The position numbers were made by a program, and so were the translations under genes. Of a DNA stretch of 64,000 bases, positions 23,340-36,484 are shown one piece after another (positions within the stretch are counted from its first letter, which is position 1; the number at the start of each line of letters is the position of its first letter). The notes beneath the pieces were generated by a model. It made no database searches and was not told where the DNA came from. It was given only the letters and a program-made list of their open reading frames with translations. The stretch is from Mya arenaria (taxonomy: Eukaryota; Mollusca; Bivalvia; Myida; Myidae), in NCBI RefSeq assembly GCF_026914265.1, contig NC_069130.1:12079700-12143699 (forward strand). The letters are read 5' to 3'.

Positions 23340-26210
23340 CGGCGATGTGTGATATTCGCTCAGTTGTGAATGACAGGCCTTATTGTGCACCGCCAGTGAC
23401 TACTGAAGATGGCCGAGGGCGGTGTGAAATACCGTATATAATACATGTCATGCATGGGGAACGACAAAACGGATGTAAAGTCACTATTGTCGAATGTCAA
23501 AATGCAAGATGTTGAAGATGTTGAAGAGACATTATGTTGCCTAGAAACGGCGTGTGCAATCAAGAATCAATGACGCAAAGAACTCGGTCAGATGATTTGT
23601 CAGGTGATATGGCATGTGATTTGTCATGTGATGAAGGCATTTGTCATGGTACCGAAGATGACTTAAGTGACGTTGACGACGAGGACCGGGTTATTGAAGA
23701 ATATCGGACTCGACAAAAGCATTACAGAGAACTCCCGAAGGAAATGTGTGTACGACAGATCATGCGTGATTATGCGTCGAGCGACAGTGATCTTGAACGA
23801 CTGCGCTGCCATTAGTTTGAGCATCTCAAACACATTGATGAAACATTTTCATTCGATCAAACTGCTGAATTGAGGTGGGGGTATTTACTAGGAATGGAGA
23901 ACCGTTACCAATTCGGTTTGAAAGGGACATTTATAACATAACAGAGATGACGGAGGGCGGTGATCCTATTGTACTGAAAAACATGATCGGCACCGGTAAG
24001 GGGCGTAAAAGCTCAATCGCTTTCCAAAAGGCATTGAAAACGCAAAACACAGGACAACAGCCAGAGAAATTTTTCTGTGCTATTGAGGCATGTTAAAGGA
24101 CACTGTTTTATCGTTACAGGCAGGTTTTATATTGCTTGAACAGTCGTTACATATAAATGACAAACTTAGATCTGAACAATTGGTTCTCACAAGAAACGTT
24201 TTGCAAAGTATAAATCTGACTAGAATACAGTGTAAAAGTGCGATAAAAACTTCTGCAAGCTCGTTTGTAGATAAAATAACTGAATTAACTAGCTCCTGTG
24301 TAGCGAGAATTACAGAGCTGAAAGACAGGGTACGGAACCTTGAGAGTTTTCTTGACACGGAGCATATTGATAGCCGCGATGTCGTCTGGCATTTTTGCGT
24401 GTGGAAAACCCCACTGATTGCATTGTCTGAGTTTGTGGACTAATACAACGGGCGTTTACAAATCATTAATAGTTGACCTTGTGATTGTTCTTATTATTAT
24501 GCGAACCATACGTATATTTTAACTATATTTATGAGTCTATGTAATCTTAATCTATTTGCATGGAATGTAACTGGAATACTGTCTAGTGCAACTTATCTTT
24601 GTGATGTATTAACGCAGGGAAATATAGACATATATAGGATGCTGCCATCCAACTCACATATCATAAACTTGATATCAAGTGATCATTATACATGTTTTTG
24701 ATAAAACTCTGAAGCAATGTGGGGTAGGAAAGGGCCGTGTCTCTTTAGAATGACCATTTTTTCACCATTGCATATAAATGATGATCGTATTGTATGTATT
24801 CAATTCCAAGTTGTATCTGGACAATATAAGTACATTTTTCAAGTATACATGCCTTGTGTGGACCACTCTTTTGAGATATATTATGATTATATTTCCAAAC
24901 TTGTATGATTTATATCACACTTAAAGTAAAATGGGTCTAACGATTTTTATGGGCGACTTTAATGTCATGGTGCGTTCGCTGCTATTAAACAGCCGAGATA
25001 AGTGTTTGATAGACTTTTTAAATGTTTGTAACATGTGTCCTGTAAATACCATGCCATCGTGTGATACCACGGGAGACTATTGACTTTGTGATACATTGTG
25101 AAGTTGCGGATGACTGTTGTTTAAACGAGTCTCGACATAGACCTAGTATGTGTTGCTTATCGCTTAAATTGTTGATTGTATTGATAATGAATATAATGAC
25201 AATAATATGACTAACTTTACTAACTGGAAAAAGGTCAAGGTAAATCACATTTATTGCTATCAATCTTTATTGCTTTATGAGTTTAACCAGTTTACTATAG
25301 AACTATGTTACGAAATGGGCATTGACAAATTGTATCAAAGTGTAATAAACTGTGAGAATGTTCGAGTAAATCATTTCTAGAACGAATCTTCAAGAGACAC
25401 CTTAAACCATATTGGTCGGAAGAGCTCTCTATTCTACAAAAAAAAACATGAAAGTTTTACGTGATATCTGGTGCCGGGCTGGTAGGCCAAGAGGCGAAAA
25501 TTATTTTGAATATGTTTAGTGCAAAAAAGCGAGGTTCTCATTTAGACGTAAAAATAGAAACACTTGAAGAATTTATGCAAAGTCTGGACCATACACTTGA
25601 AAGGGCGGCTGTAAAGATTCCGAGTATTTCTGTTAATCAATGAAAGTGCGAAAGAATAGCTATGTGAATAAGATTGGTGATGGAATAGAGTTTAGTGGCG
25701 ATATGTGCAGAGGCCGGGGCAAAATTACAGAGCAGTGGGGCTTGTATTTTCAGTCAATTTATTCTCCATCAGAATCACCCGAGTTTGAAAAGAATTGGAA
25801 GGAACATATAACAGAGGCGATGGAGCAGTCTTTTGCGGAAATTACCTTTCATGCAAAAGCTGTCGTGTCACCTTAAGTTGTGAAAAACGAGATAAAGACA
25901 TTTCCAAAGGGAAAGACGTGTGGGTCAGTTAGTGTTAGGCATTAACATTTTATTTATGGGCGAAACGTTGTATCCAATTATCTGGCACACTAGTATGCAT
26001 TTATATATTCCTGATTTGATGAAGCATGGGGAAACAATCCATAAGAGCCGGAAAAACTCACAAAACGATCCCTATAACTTCCGTGCCATCACGTTATCTT
26101 CTACTATACTCAAACTTTACGAATTAGGCTTTTACAATGGGCGTTACGCATAGACAACTGAGAAAGTAAGTGGACTGTAATGCCAAATGTGTGTAGCTAC
26201 TGAAACTAGT
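23340..26210 (+). mobile_element. Decayed non-LTR retrotransposon (LINE), 3'-incomplete
   Basis: The copy reads left to right through several frames. 23534-24443 holds an acidic then coiled-coil-like ORF1 region (KITELTSSCVARITELKDR). From about 24530 the apurinic endonuclease domain of ORF2 follows: LNLFAWNVTGI, then the catalytic GDFNV near 24951-24965, GDYIDFVIHC near 25075 (frame shifted) and a degraded SDH-type motif, SRHRPS, near 25132. The start of the reverse transcriptase follows at 25640-26150, with NDPYNFRAITLSSTILKLYE as the first conserved RT block. The copy ends there, so the catalytic YADD region is missing. Frameshifts and stops are numerous, and the element is dead. Confidence 0.75.
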
Positions 26211-26231
26211 TGATTTAAACGCATTGAACAC

Positions 26232-26255
26232 ATTATTATTATTATTATTATTATT
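26232..26255. repeat. (ATT)8 microsatellite
   Basis: Eight ATT units shortly after the LINE end. Confidence 0.9.
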
Positions 26256-26569
26256 GAAAGCTTATCTTCGATTTTTCACAAAGGGTTTCTGCGGAAACTT
26301 CAGCTTAAGTATCGAGCATTACGATCATTGGTCAATACTTATTTTATTCAGATCTAATGTAGCCAATTAATAATAATAGCCTACGTATGAAAAAAACACA
26401 TTTATATACAGTAGCTTATGAATATATAATGCACTTATTTCTAATGGCACAGGGTCTCTGCAACTTGATATTCAAGCGAGGCCAAACATTTAAAGAATAT
26501 CAATAATCCAATAATTATAATAATATATTCTTATCGACATTGTAAATTTAAGTTTTAAAGTCATTAAGG

Positions 26570-26925
26570 AACGTGCACATGTTAGTATGCTACATGTTAC
26601 TCAGTTGGTTCAAACTTAGTTGGTTTAAACTGGCTTAAACCTCCATTAAATTTACATTTAACCGACCGTTCCAAGGCGGCACCTAACCATCCTTGATAAA
26701 TGTACTTAGTTGTTTTATATATAGTATGTATGTACTGTGCTGTTTGTGGAGTTTTGTGTTGTTCTTCCATGTGTCTTGTTTGTGTTTTGTTTTTGATTTT
26801 ACGCTCTCTGTCTTTATGTCTTTATGTGCGTTATACCCAGTGCCATTGAACTGGTTTATGTTTAAACTCCTTACTACTGAGCTTGTTGCTGTAGTGTTTG
26901 CATACGTATTCATTCCAAACGTATG
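26570..26925 (-). repeat. Dispersed repeat family, copy 1 (long)
   Basis: The most complete of seven copies in the window. The minus strand reads ACTACAGCAACAAGCTCAGT, then a GTTTAAACATAAACC block, then CAGTGCCA and GGGTATAACGC. Its other end (plus strand 26655-26700) has ACCGACCGTTCCAAGGCGG and CCTTGATAAA. Open frames on both strands are incidental. No transposase, RT or polymerase III box was seen, so the class is unknown. Confidence 0.7.
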
Positions 26926-29635
26926 TTTAGATTGTTCATATATATTTGATATAATTATAATCCCCCTTTTCATATATTTTGAAAGGGCAAGCATACACTT
27001 CTAAGCATATATAACAATCTTGAATGGAGCTTTTATTACCACATACTTGGAACAAAATGACATTTACTGAAACTGCTTAAAGCATGAAACCGCTAGATTA
27101 TTCTCAATAGGTGCAACCTTACCTGACGAATAGTTTCAAATGGTGAATTAAACAGACGCTTCGTTCCTTCTTCAAAGCAAATCTAATTCGTTGAACCTGT
27201 ATGCATGACAGTGCATGACGGTACATTAATAGCTATTCATGTTAAATGGTATGAATAAATAAAACCATCTCTGATGGCTTAGTCAAACTCGTTAAATTTT
27301 GACGCTTAGTGATCCTGTATAATGTTTGTATCGTTTTAAAGTTATTTGTTTCTATTTTAAATTAACGATCAAACGTACATTGTTCATTCAGTTATTTGAC
27401 TTTGTAAACTTGTACCTTAGTTCAAGCCATTAGCAATATTTGAAGGTAAAATTAACTTGATTGTTGTACATTTTGCTTTTCCCGAACACAAATCCCTGTC
27501 AGAAATACCGATGTAGTTTGAGTTCACCAGGTATCCACATATAATTTATGTGTGATCCGGATATGATAATTTGTGACAAAAAAAATCAACTTTTCTTATT
27601 CCAGTACGTTTGCCTAAGCCTCCCGTGTATTAATACAAATCATTGCATAAAATGTGTGTTTTCAGGCCGTTAACGTGGTGTGTTAAAACGCGAAATCGGT
27701 AGAAAACGTGCATTATACACGTGCCGTGAAAGACCGGCTTTTTGTTTTACATAAGCGCTATCAGAGCACGCATCATTACAATGGAAGCTGAGCGACCTGG
27801 TTTCTGACTGAAATTGTACGAATAGAAACATATATCAGCATTTATAGCCGTATAGAAATATTTAAAAAAATAATATAAACCACTTTAACTTTTTCTTCTG
27901 AGTTGTCTTTTTTCTTGCTGGCTGATAGTGTACATCTGTAAGTCTTAATCGTTTAACTCCTCCCGACTTTAGTTATTTATTTTATTCAGAACAAATGACT
28001 TTTATGGATATGCATCTATTTCCTCGTATGCAATGAACAAACAATCGACGGAACCCGTAAAAAAGGCGTCCAAACAAAAATGCAAATGTGAAGTTTTGTT
28101 GCGGCCCTTATCAAGCTTATCGTAAAACGTTTTCAAGACATCGTTCATGAAGTCACACAATAACCTGTTGTGGAGGTTATTTTGAACTTTTTGGGCATTT
28201 TCGTGACATTTAACAGCTTTTTTAAACACGAAACGTACTCATGGTGTGTATTTTATGCGATTATAGTGATAATACAACTTTACAGGCACTCGGGCTATAA
28301 ACCATTTTGCGGGACTGTGCACATTGTGTATTAATCATATAGCATGCTTGTTTTCAAACTACAATGTAATTGCAGCGCAAACACGTTATATCGTTCGTAG
28401 TATTAAATATTGTATAATTTTATGAATCCTAGAAATATGCATACCCTCTCCCCTTACGTTGTATTATTATACCTCACTTATATTCTCTATGTTAAATTCC
28501 CTATACCCGAGCGGTCAATATCTTTTATTATCAGCCAGCCTTTATGTCAGGTAATCTGTTAAAGCTATCCGCAAAGTTAGTTGATAGTTTTTGCTGTCGT
28601 TCTGTTGTTGTTTTTCTGCATCTCATGTTTATTTTATAAAAAACGTTTTGTAGACCAATATCCACTATAATTTCAATTTTATATTCAAATGAAATGAAAT
28701 TAATAAAATAATTTACAGTTTCCAAGTGGAAATAGAATATTTAATTGGAAATATGTAAATAAATTCCTATTCGAAAGTCGAATATATGTTCTAAAATGAC
28801 TAAAACAATATCACTTTATTAAACAAGTTTTAATACAGAACACATGTTTTACATTTCTTTGTTATTAGAATTATTGAAAAAAATTGGTGCAAATATCGCC
28901 CGTAAAACCTAATAATTATCAAAATTTTAATAATGCATGCAAATTTCAGACGGAATTGAATGAGATTGCAGTTCAGGAAAATAACATTCTTGACAGAACA
29001 ACTAGTGATACATAAGAAGGAATTTTATTGCTATCGATTGATGCAACAATTTCTTTTGTGCGATAGGAGCCAATGGAAGTCCAACTTGTAATTCAATATT
29101 GTGTTTTTGTAAATGCAAACCATACATATGAGCTTTCCTTTCGATATAGCATAACTACAAATGCATGGTATTAGTATTGCTTTTAAAATAGCAGCCTATG
29201 GTTATTCTGGCACAAACTCAAATTAAAGAGGAATATTGTTATGATAAAGTGATTCACAAAATGAAACGCGTACTTTTAGAACTTTTGGCTTCAGTACGTT
29301 AATACAGTTAATATAGTTTCAATCTCATCCTGCTTCACTCTATTGTATATTTGTGGCACCTTTACCATAAAAGCAAGTTTACGTAGAGTTCGTGAAAGGT
29401 GGTGGAATCTTCTTTTTTTTAGGTTTTACTAGAGATGCTCGTCAATTCCTAGTTCAACAGGTATTTGAGAGCCCAAAATATATCATCCATCCCTTAAAGA
29501 TATGGGCGAGGATGAACGGTACATTGGAAAGGTGTTAATTAAAAGTTATGTTGTCCAAGTTTTGTTTAACCTGAAAGTGATTTCTTTTTCATAAATGACT
29601 CACATTATTCTCTTAAACAACTTACTATGAGGTTG
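26926..29635. other. Non-coding, nothing recognised
   Basis: No exon, RNA gene or repeat that I can support. The 75-codon minus-strand frame at 28002-28229 is protein-like in composition but isolated. Confidence 0.45.
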
Positions 29636-29639
29636 TGCA

Positions 29640-29800
29640 TACAAACAGGTTTAAACCCCAAGTAAATTTACATTTTACTGACCGTTCCAAGGCTTTACCT
29701 AGTAATCCTTGATAAACATGCCTAGTGTTTTATATATTATTATGTTCAAACTATTTGCTACTGAGCTTGTTTCTGTAGTTTTTCATATAGATATTGTGAC
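29640..29800 (-). repeat. Dispersed repeat family, copy 2 (internally deleted)
   Basis: Carries both ends of the family (ACTGACCGTTCCAAGGCTTT near 29675, CTACTGAGCTTGTTTCTGTA near 29758) but lacks most of the middle seen in copy 1. Confidence 0.7.
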
Positions 29801-31485
29801 AGTGGCTAAGGCCTCAATTAAAATTGACAGATTTACTCGTGAAATACTTTGTATTGGTGGGGATCAATATGTATGAGGCTGTTATTTCTCATAAAACAAT
29901 ATTTACACCTCAACTTCCATTCCTTAAATATACTGCCTTTTGGCATTTGCGTTCATCAATTTAGAATCAGAGATAATGTTTTCCACGTCAAGGATTTTAA
30001 TTGTAATGTGCGTTTTTATTTAAACGAAGTGCATGACTTACTCATTACCGCATATTACAACGTGATGTATTATATAAACGTTTCCTTTTTAAACGGCTAT
30101 TTATATTTGACATGCTGTGAACAATCTCAAACGTTAGTTTCGTCGACAATTTTTCCTAATTAAATTTTGTATTACGGTATTTACGAACTTTATTTGCAAG
30201 TCTTTGGACACTTCATGAAATTTCTAAATTACAAACATCAAAGTAGTAAACATGTACTGATTTTTAACGAAAGTAAATTAAATCTCGACTTATCTACCTT
30301 TACACGTAATCATTTTCACGAATAATTTGGAGAATGTGTGGTTAATTGTCTAATGATTTAGGTAAACTGCGAATATAATGACTTTGCTTCATGATTACAG
30401 CTGTTCATTAAAACCTAAAAGTAGCTGTTGTGCCTGGTTTACTTTGCAGGTGATATCTGCATCTTTTAAGGCGACAGTGACATTGACTTTTTAGCTGCGC
30501 AATGACATGATTACACATAATTACACAATTGAAACTACAGGTGCAATTCAAATAGTTTACAATTTAACCAAAATTCTCTTGAAAGTAGGAAGAATCAAGG
30601 TCAAACGTATATCAATCAACAGGCACATCGCAACATGAAACCAAATACTAACAATATAATCAATACATTTTGGGGTATCGCAAGAAGTGAAATCAAAGTA
30701 AGAACCCATTTAACCAATTAGGCAGGCGTCCTCGTACCTTTACGTATTTCCTCATACAAAACTGCAACTTTAAAAAATAGCCTTCAACTTATTCAGCATT
30801 CATTTCATTGCGGTTAACCAAGAAACTTTTAATACTGAATTCATCCCTCTAAACCAAGTTGATGAATTTAGGAGTAATATTGAAATTGATTTCACCTAGA
30901 GTTAAGGAAAACAACATTTGATGTTTTATTCAGGCTTCACAATTTTACATAGCCTTAATTATATTCATTGCCCGATGACTTTTGTGCTCTTACCGTTTCC
31001 CGACTTAACTTGATCGACCCAAACGTTTTTCATTGACATCTTACATATTTTATTCTGACAATGTCCCGACCTACCTCGACCCCCTAAGTTTTTGTTGCCA
31101 TCTGACAGTTTGTCATAACCGTCCTGAATTATCCCGCTCAAAGTCAGATTTAGCCATCTGTAATGCTTGTTTTACCTTTTAAATGATCACGTTTTGGTAG
31201 ACCCGTGCTTATTAAAGAGCCTCAATATGTATTTATAAGACGCCGTTTTAATCAAGACTAATCTGTAGTGTTTTGAAGTGAAAGATGATAGTGATACAAC
31301 CTTACTAATTACCAATAATAACACAATCAAATAAACTCCAAACTACCTAAACTAGATGTTGTATAAACAGTAATTACGTTGGCAAACACCTTAACTAGTT
31401 TTGCCTTATACAATTATACGGTATGTACTTTTTATAACAAACACGCGATTTTAATCTACTTCTTATGAATATCCTGTTTAATATT
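29801..31485. other. Non-coding, nothing recognised
   Basis: No supported feature. The open frame 29849-30163 has no motif or splice context. Confidence 0.45.
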
Positions 31486-31487
31486 TA

Positions 31488-31610
31488 TGCGAAAAGCTAC
31501 AGAAACTAGCCCAGTAGCGAAAAGTTTAAACATAAACCCAGTTTAGTTGCACTGGGCAAACGCCTAAGACATATAACACAAAATCACATACAAAATCAAA
31601 ATCAACTGCA
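31488..31610 (+). repeat. Dispersed repeat family, copy 3
   Basis: GCTACAGAAACTAGCCCAGT, then AAGTTTAAACATAAACCC and GCACTGGGCAAACGCC, in plus orientation. Confidence 0.7.
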
Positions 31611-32289
31611 CTTAAGACAGTAGGTAATAAACACTGAGTTTGTGCTTCAGAAGTGTTTTGTTTTATTTACTGTAACAGATAATATCGTCGAACCCCTTTT
31701 TCAAAAAAAGCCTAACCACAAATTAAACGGATTCAGTTTGTCAAATAAACTATGAAATGTTTTTCATGGTGTTATATTACTAAGTAAAGCGAGCAGAAAG
31801 ATCCGCTTGAACTCAAGTAAAACGTTGTTTACGTGTAACGATGTTAAAGAAACTCGCTCATAAATAATAATAGTAATACTTGCGGCGACGTTTACAAAAC
31901 GTGTTTACATCAATGAATTCTAGTAGTAATCAGCAACAAAAACTTAATTGAACGCACTTTTAAAAAAAATCATTCTTCATATCAGTCAACTTTCAAACTG
32001 CTAAACATGAATTATTTCAGGGATAAAGAAGAATACTCAGCCGCTGGTTCTAGTAAGTACGAACGACGGTCTTTCTTTATTTATACTTCCAATGACAAGT
32101 TACCATTGTTTCCAGGACTTATTTCAGACTATACACAAAAGGAATGTTTTCACAATATCAGAGCCTCTAAAACGTGAATGAGTCTCTTTAACATTTGCGG
32201 TAAGATAACACATGTATGAAGTTTCTTCTTAGAAATGTTTTCTTATGCATACACATTTACAAAATCGTAGAAGTGTCCGGGTTTGCCAC

Positions 32290-32297
32290 TATAAATA
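32290..32297 (+). promoter_or_regulatory. TATA box of the single-domain lectin gene
   Basis: TATAAATA lies about 80 nt upstream of the start codon at 32372, leaving a short 5' leader. The position fits a TATA-driven secreted-protein gene. Confidence 0.6.
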
Positions 32298-32371
32298 TAA
32301 GGATAATTTCAACTAATCCAAACAACACAAGACGAATTCACGTTGTTGAAAACTTAGAAAAACGTTCAAAA

Positions 32372-34246
32372 ATGAACTCAGTTGCTGTGTTATTGTTTGC
32401 CGTGTGTGCAGTGTTGGCTATTAGCTCCGGTATGTTTTAACTTTTATCTAATGTAAAGTTTAATTTTTTTTATCACATTTAAACGCAGTAATATAGTCAT
32501 GATTTTAACTTGTTCTCATGTTTGCTTCATTAATCAGTCTTTGTGCTGCCTATTTCACTTTGCCAAAGTTCTATTTATGTACGAATTGCTGTATTTGCAT
32601 TGTTTTTCAATATGCAAGTATGTTATAAATCAAAAAGGCTACAATCGAGCTAATAATCAGTCATCCTTTTCAGCCAATTATATGTTTGGCGACCTCTGTA
32701 ATAATAGATACGCATGAAACCTTTGTTTTGCACATTGACAATGTGTTCGGAATTTAGATACAAAATACTGTATGTAGGACTAATAATCACACATCACACA
32801 CTAAAATAGAATAGGACAGAACGTTCTTTGTTTCGATAGTAATACACCCAATGCGTGACGTATTATAATGCACTCATGTTTATCATTTAGCATTGACGTC
32901 AGTTTGTCCCACTTATAAAGGGACGAACTTTAAACCGATGAAATGATGATGAATGTATGATGAGAATAATAAAATCGTACGTGCGTAGCCATTTGAAACA
33001 CAATTTTATGAAACTAAGTTTATATTTTTCCCCTACTCGATCGCTGTTTTATTTGTATTTGAATGCAAATCATATAAGATCTTTTATACATTTTATATTG
33101 TACACGGCTGCGTTTTCTATTTTCAACAGGGATACCCTTTATCACCTTTAGAATTAATCAATACTAGTTTCTACCCTTTGAGCGTGTTCAGATTGATTTA
33201 TATCAGCTTTCGTCTGTCTTCATATTTGAGCTACTATAAATAAGAAAAGAAACATATTTTTGTTTACCACGTCAGTCTCGGGAGATGCGATTTTATGTGA
33301 GGGATCGAAAGGTTACATCCAGTGTCCTCCTGGCCAGAAGATAGCAGTTTATAACGCTTACTACGGAAGAACACACAATGGGAGTATCTGTCCCCATCCC
33401 GCCACATCCAACCAGAATTGCCGCGCATCTGGCTCCTTCAACAAAATCAAAAGTGCTTGCCACAATAAACAGGTACATGTTTATTAGTTTAAAAACCTTA
33501 TCGATTTTTTCTCAGTGTGAACAAGAGTAAGCAATTAACGTTAGAAGTGCCGCTCTCAGGTCCGCATATGTCAATAAACAAAATTGATCAGTTTTAACAA
33601 ATTCCGGACAGCTAATTAACTGACACGATTCATTTTCAAGTAAGCATATCCCGGACAGGTATTTACCTGATTCGAATCTTTCTCAAGGGGCAATCTGGTC
33701 GTAACTTATAACAGACAGCCATTAAACTGAGTCAAATCAAATGCGCAATCAGTTAATAACTAGCTTCAATGATGGGGCTACAATATTTAGCCCTTGGACA
33801 CTCTCACCTGCAGACGCACTAGTATTCAAATGTAAATATACAGGAAAACAGTCCAGTATGCGCAAGTTTAAACATATAAAGACTTCGATGACATTTAAAA
33901 AAAAGATAGATTAGAGTGATAAATTTGTGGTCACATCCTATTAAGGATATCAAAAGCATACAGTACAGTTTGCAGTATACGAGTATGTATAATGTTGCAC
34001 TAAGATTTAGTCCTGGAATGAGAAACATTATTTAATATCAAATATTTGCTGATTAAAACAATTCTAACTTTTTGTGAATACCAGTGATGCATTTTTAGGA
34101 AAACCCTTTTTCAAATATTCAATTAATAATATGTTATTTTCGATCAACAGCGATGCTATTTGGCGGCAAACAATGGAGTGTATGGCGATCCCTGCGTTGG
34201 AACGTACAAATACATTGAAGTGAAGTTCGCCTGTGTGCAGGCATAA
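32372..34246 (+). CDS. Rhamnose-binding (SUEL-type) lectin, single domain
   Basis: Three exons join in consistent phase: 32372-32429 (signal peptide, ends phase 1 before GTATGT), 33276-33472 (197 nt, after CACGTCAG) and 34151-34246 (after TCAACAG, ends TAA). The protein is 116 residues. Residues 1-20 (MNSVAVLLFAVCAVLAISSV) form a secretion signal, and 21-116 are one SUEL/Gal_lectin domain. It has the family hallmarks YGR (49-51), DPC (98-100) and a terminal KYIEVKFAC, with eight cysteines as expected for four disulfides. Such lectins bind rhamnose or galactose on microbes and cells and act outside the cell in mucus or haemolymph. The single domain is shorter than the two- or three-domain fish proteins. 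AATAAA near 34857 is a possible poly(A) signal. It shares exon plan and sequence with the lectin module at 47659-48048. Confidence 0.92.
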
Positions 34247-36310
34247 AACAGCCGGACATTGTTTATACTTATGAATAATTCAAATCATGTGTTGTGTAAA
34301 TGAGTCATAATGATATGAATAATTCTAAAACTGATATACTAATGAAACAAATATATATATGCCTTCTATGAAGGCGACAGAAGACTTGTCACGAGATATT
34401 TAAAAATCATTTGTTGTTCAACTCCATCAATTAATATATCAATGTACATGCGGAAACAAGAAAGAAGTTATTACAAGTGACAATTCTGGCAAAATGAAAC
34501 AATAGTTCAAAGTGGTGTTTACTTAAATTTATAAAGTAACAGAAGTTTATTTGTCTGCATAGTAACTTTACCCCTGTAGAATGTATTGTGAAAAAATCCC
34601 ATTAGATACTATTTTAAGCATATTAAGTATGTGTTTTTGCTTTTCATCTGGATGAGTTCTGATATTTATAAATGGCTAAACATTTAAAACTTATTCAATT
34701 TATGTTGCTGCGTAATATTCTTTTTGGTTAATGTGTAGATATATATATATAATTAGAAACAACTCTTCTATCTAAGCTACATGTCAGAGCACTTGTACGA
34801 ATTCCATATTCGAACAACAATGCTTAATTTGTTGAACATGTTCATTTTATTTTTTGAAATAAATGAGTTACACCAGTAAAACAATCTTGAGCTCGTTTTG
34901 CCATGCTATATAGACACATACAAACCAAAGTGGTTCGATGTGGTGTGCAAAAAGAACGACTGCCCTAGTAGTCGACCGTAGAGTAGGTTTACAATATATT
35001 TAGAGTTGCACGTCCAAATTTAGAGGCAATTTTCAAAATTGCACTTCCATATTTCGCCATGGCCAATCAAAGTCCGTCTTCAAATACGAAAATACGGACA
35101 GCTAAAAATCACAGATTAAATATCCGCGGGGCGAGATCCAAAGTGACATATAACTGACATAGAATGTTACGTACCTTTTGATTGGCCGATACGCATTACA
35201 CAAATTGTAGAAATGTGTGCTTCTAGGCCAATAACATGAATATTGTATTTAATGACATTCGCAATGCAAATACTCGACAATTGACGACAATGTATGCCAA
35301 AACTCGCCTAATATCGACCAGAGTCGGCCAATATGAGTTTCTGTTGTTTTGTTGGTCTACGAAATTCGCCACGGGATTCGAGCAACTTTCATTGGCTGTT
35401 GAAAATCGCACTTATATGAAAATGCTGTAAATCATTTTCAAAGGCAGCCATTTTGTTTTCCGTTTTACCAACTGTTTTGAGAAATGCGTGCCTTGTTTAA
35501 AACATAGCAGCAAATAGAATAGTTGAACCTCTCTAAACGGTTTGATATTACAGATGTATTTAACCAGTAAGTGGATGTTATGACAATTATATTTTTGGAA
35601 ACCGACAAAATTGACGACGAAGGTGAAAACAATCGCGAACACATTTTTTTTTTAAAATGCGAAGGTTTAAGACATATTAACAAAATATTTATAAGACAGA
35701 TAGTAAATTACTAAAATACTTGCTATTTTTTCTCATTCAGCAGTATTAGCCATCGCCCTTCGGGCTCAGGCCAATAAAACAGACCTTAGACAAATAAATT
35801 GGTCAATGTGAAATCACATTATTAAGAACATTATAGTAAAAACATTGTAAACCTATTTATATTAGGTAGCATATATCTAAGTACCATTATGGCAAATCTT
35901 TAACATTCGGTTTTCCTTGTTTACATTGCACTAATGTAAAGGCTATTCCATTGTACTGCTTTGTGTAAATATTGCTTCAATGGCTTGTCCATTGTTGTAT
36001 GGAAAAGTGAAGGCAATTCAATCAAACAGTATGTATTAAATAAAAATTTATCCCATGGACGGGGTCCAAGAAGATATTGACTGAAAAGGCATAGCGCCAT
36101 ATGTATTGCCCGCAACAGGGTGCTTCAACTACCTTTGTGGAGGTCTGAAAATGAACGAGAAGAACGAAATATGCCAACAACGACTCAAACAGACAGAATT
36201 TAGTCAGTACTACTCCTTTTTTAGCAGAACATAAATTAAGAAGAATCATTCCGCAATATGTTCTGTTGACTTCGGGTAATGGTCGAAATAAGGTCATCAA
36301 ATGTAAGTAT
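34247..36310. other. 3' flank and intergenic; cluster of CCAAT boxes
   Basis: No gene is supported. 35050-35400 has at least five CCAAT/ATTGG words in both orientations (about 35053, 35178, 35226, 35327, 35389) in a less AT-rich stretch, as seen in some promoters or in MITEs. A minus-strand open frame at 36022-36300 is unrecognised. Confidence 0.35.
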
Positions 36311-36484
36311 CATAAATATCAAAGACGATAACAATAGACGAATTTCACGTTACGTGAAACACACGGCGATCATTTTGGAGGCACATGCGCAGTGCTATTT
36401 TCCGCTCCAGCTGAGTAAACAGAAATAACTGTTAAAACTAACAGGTCATTATTATCTTTTCCCGGGAGCTTTAAATGTCAAAAT

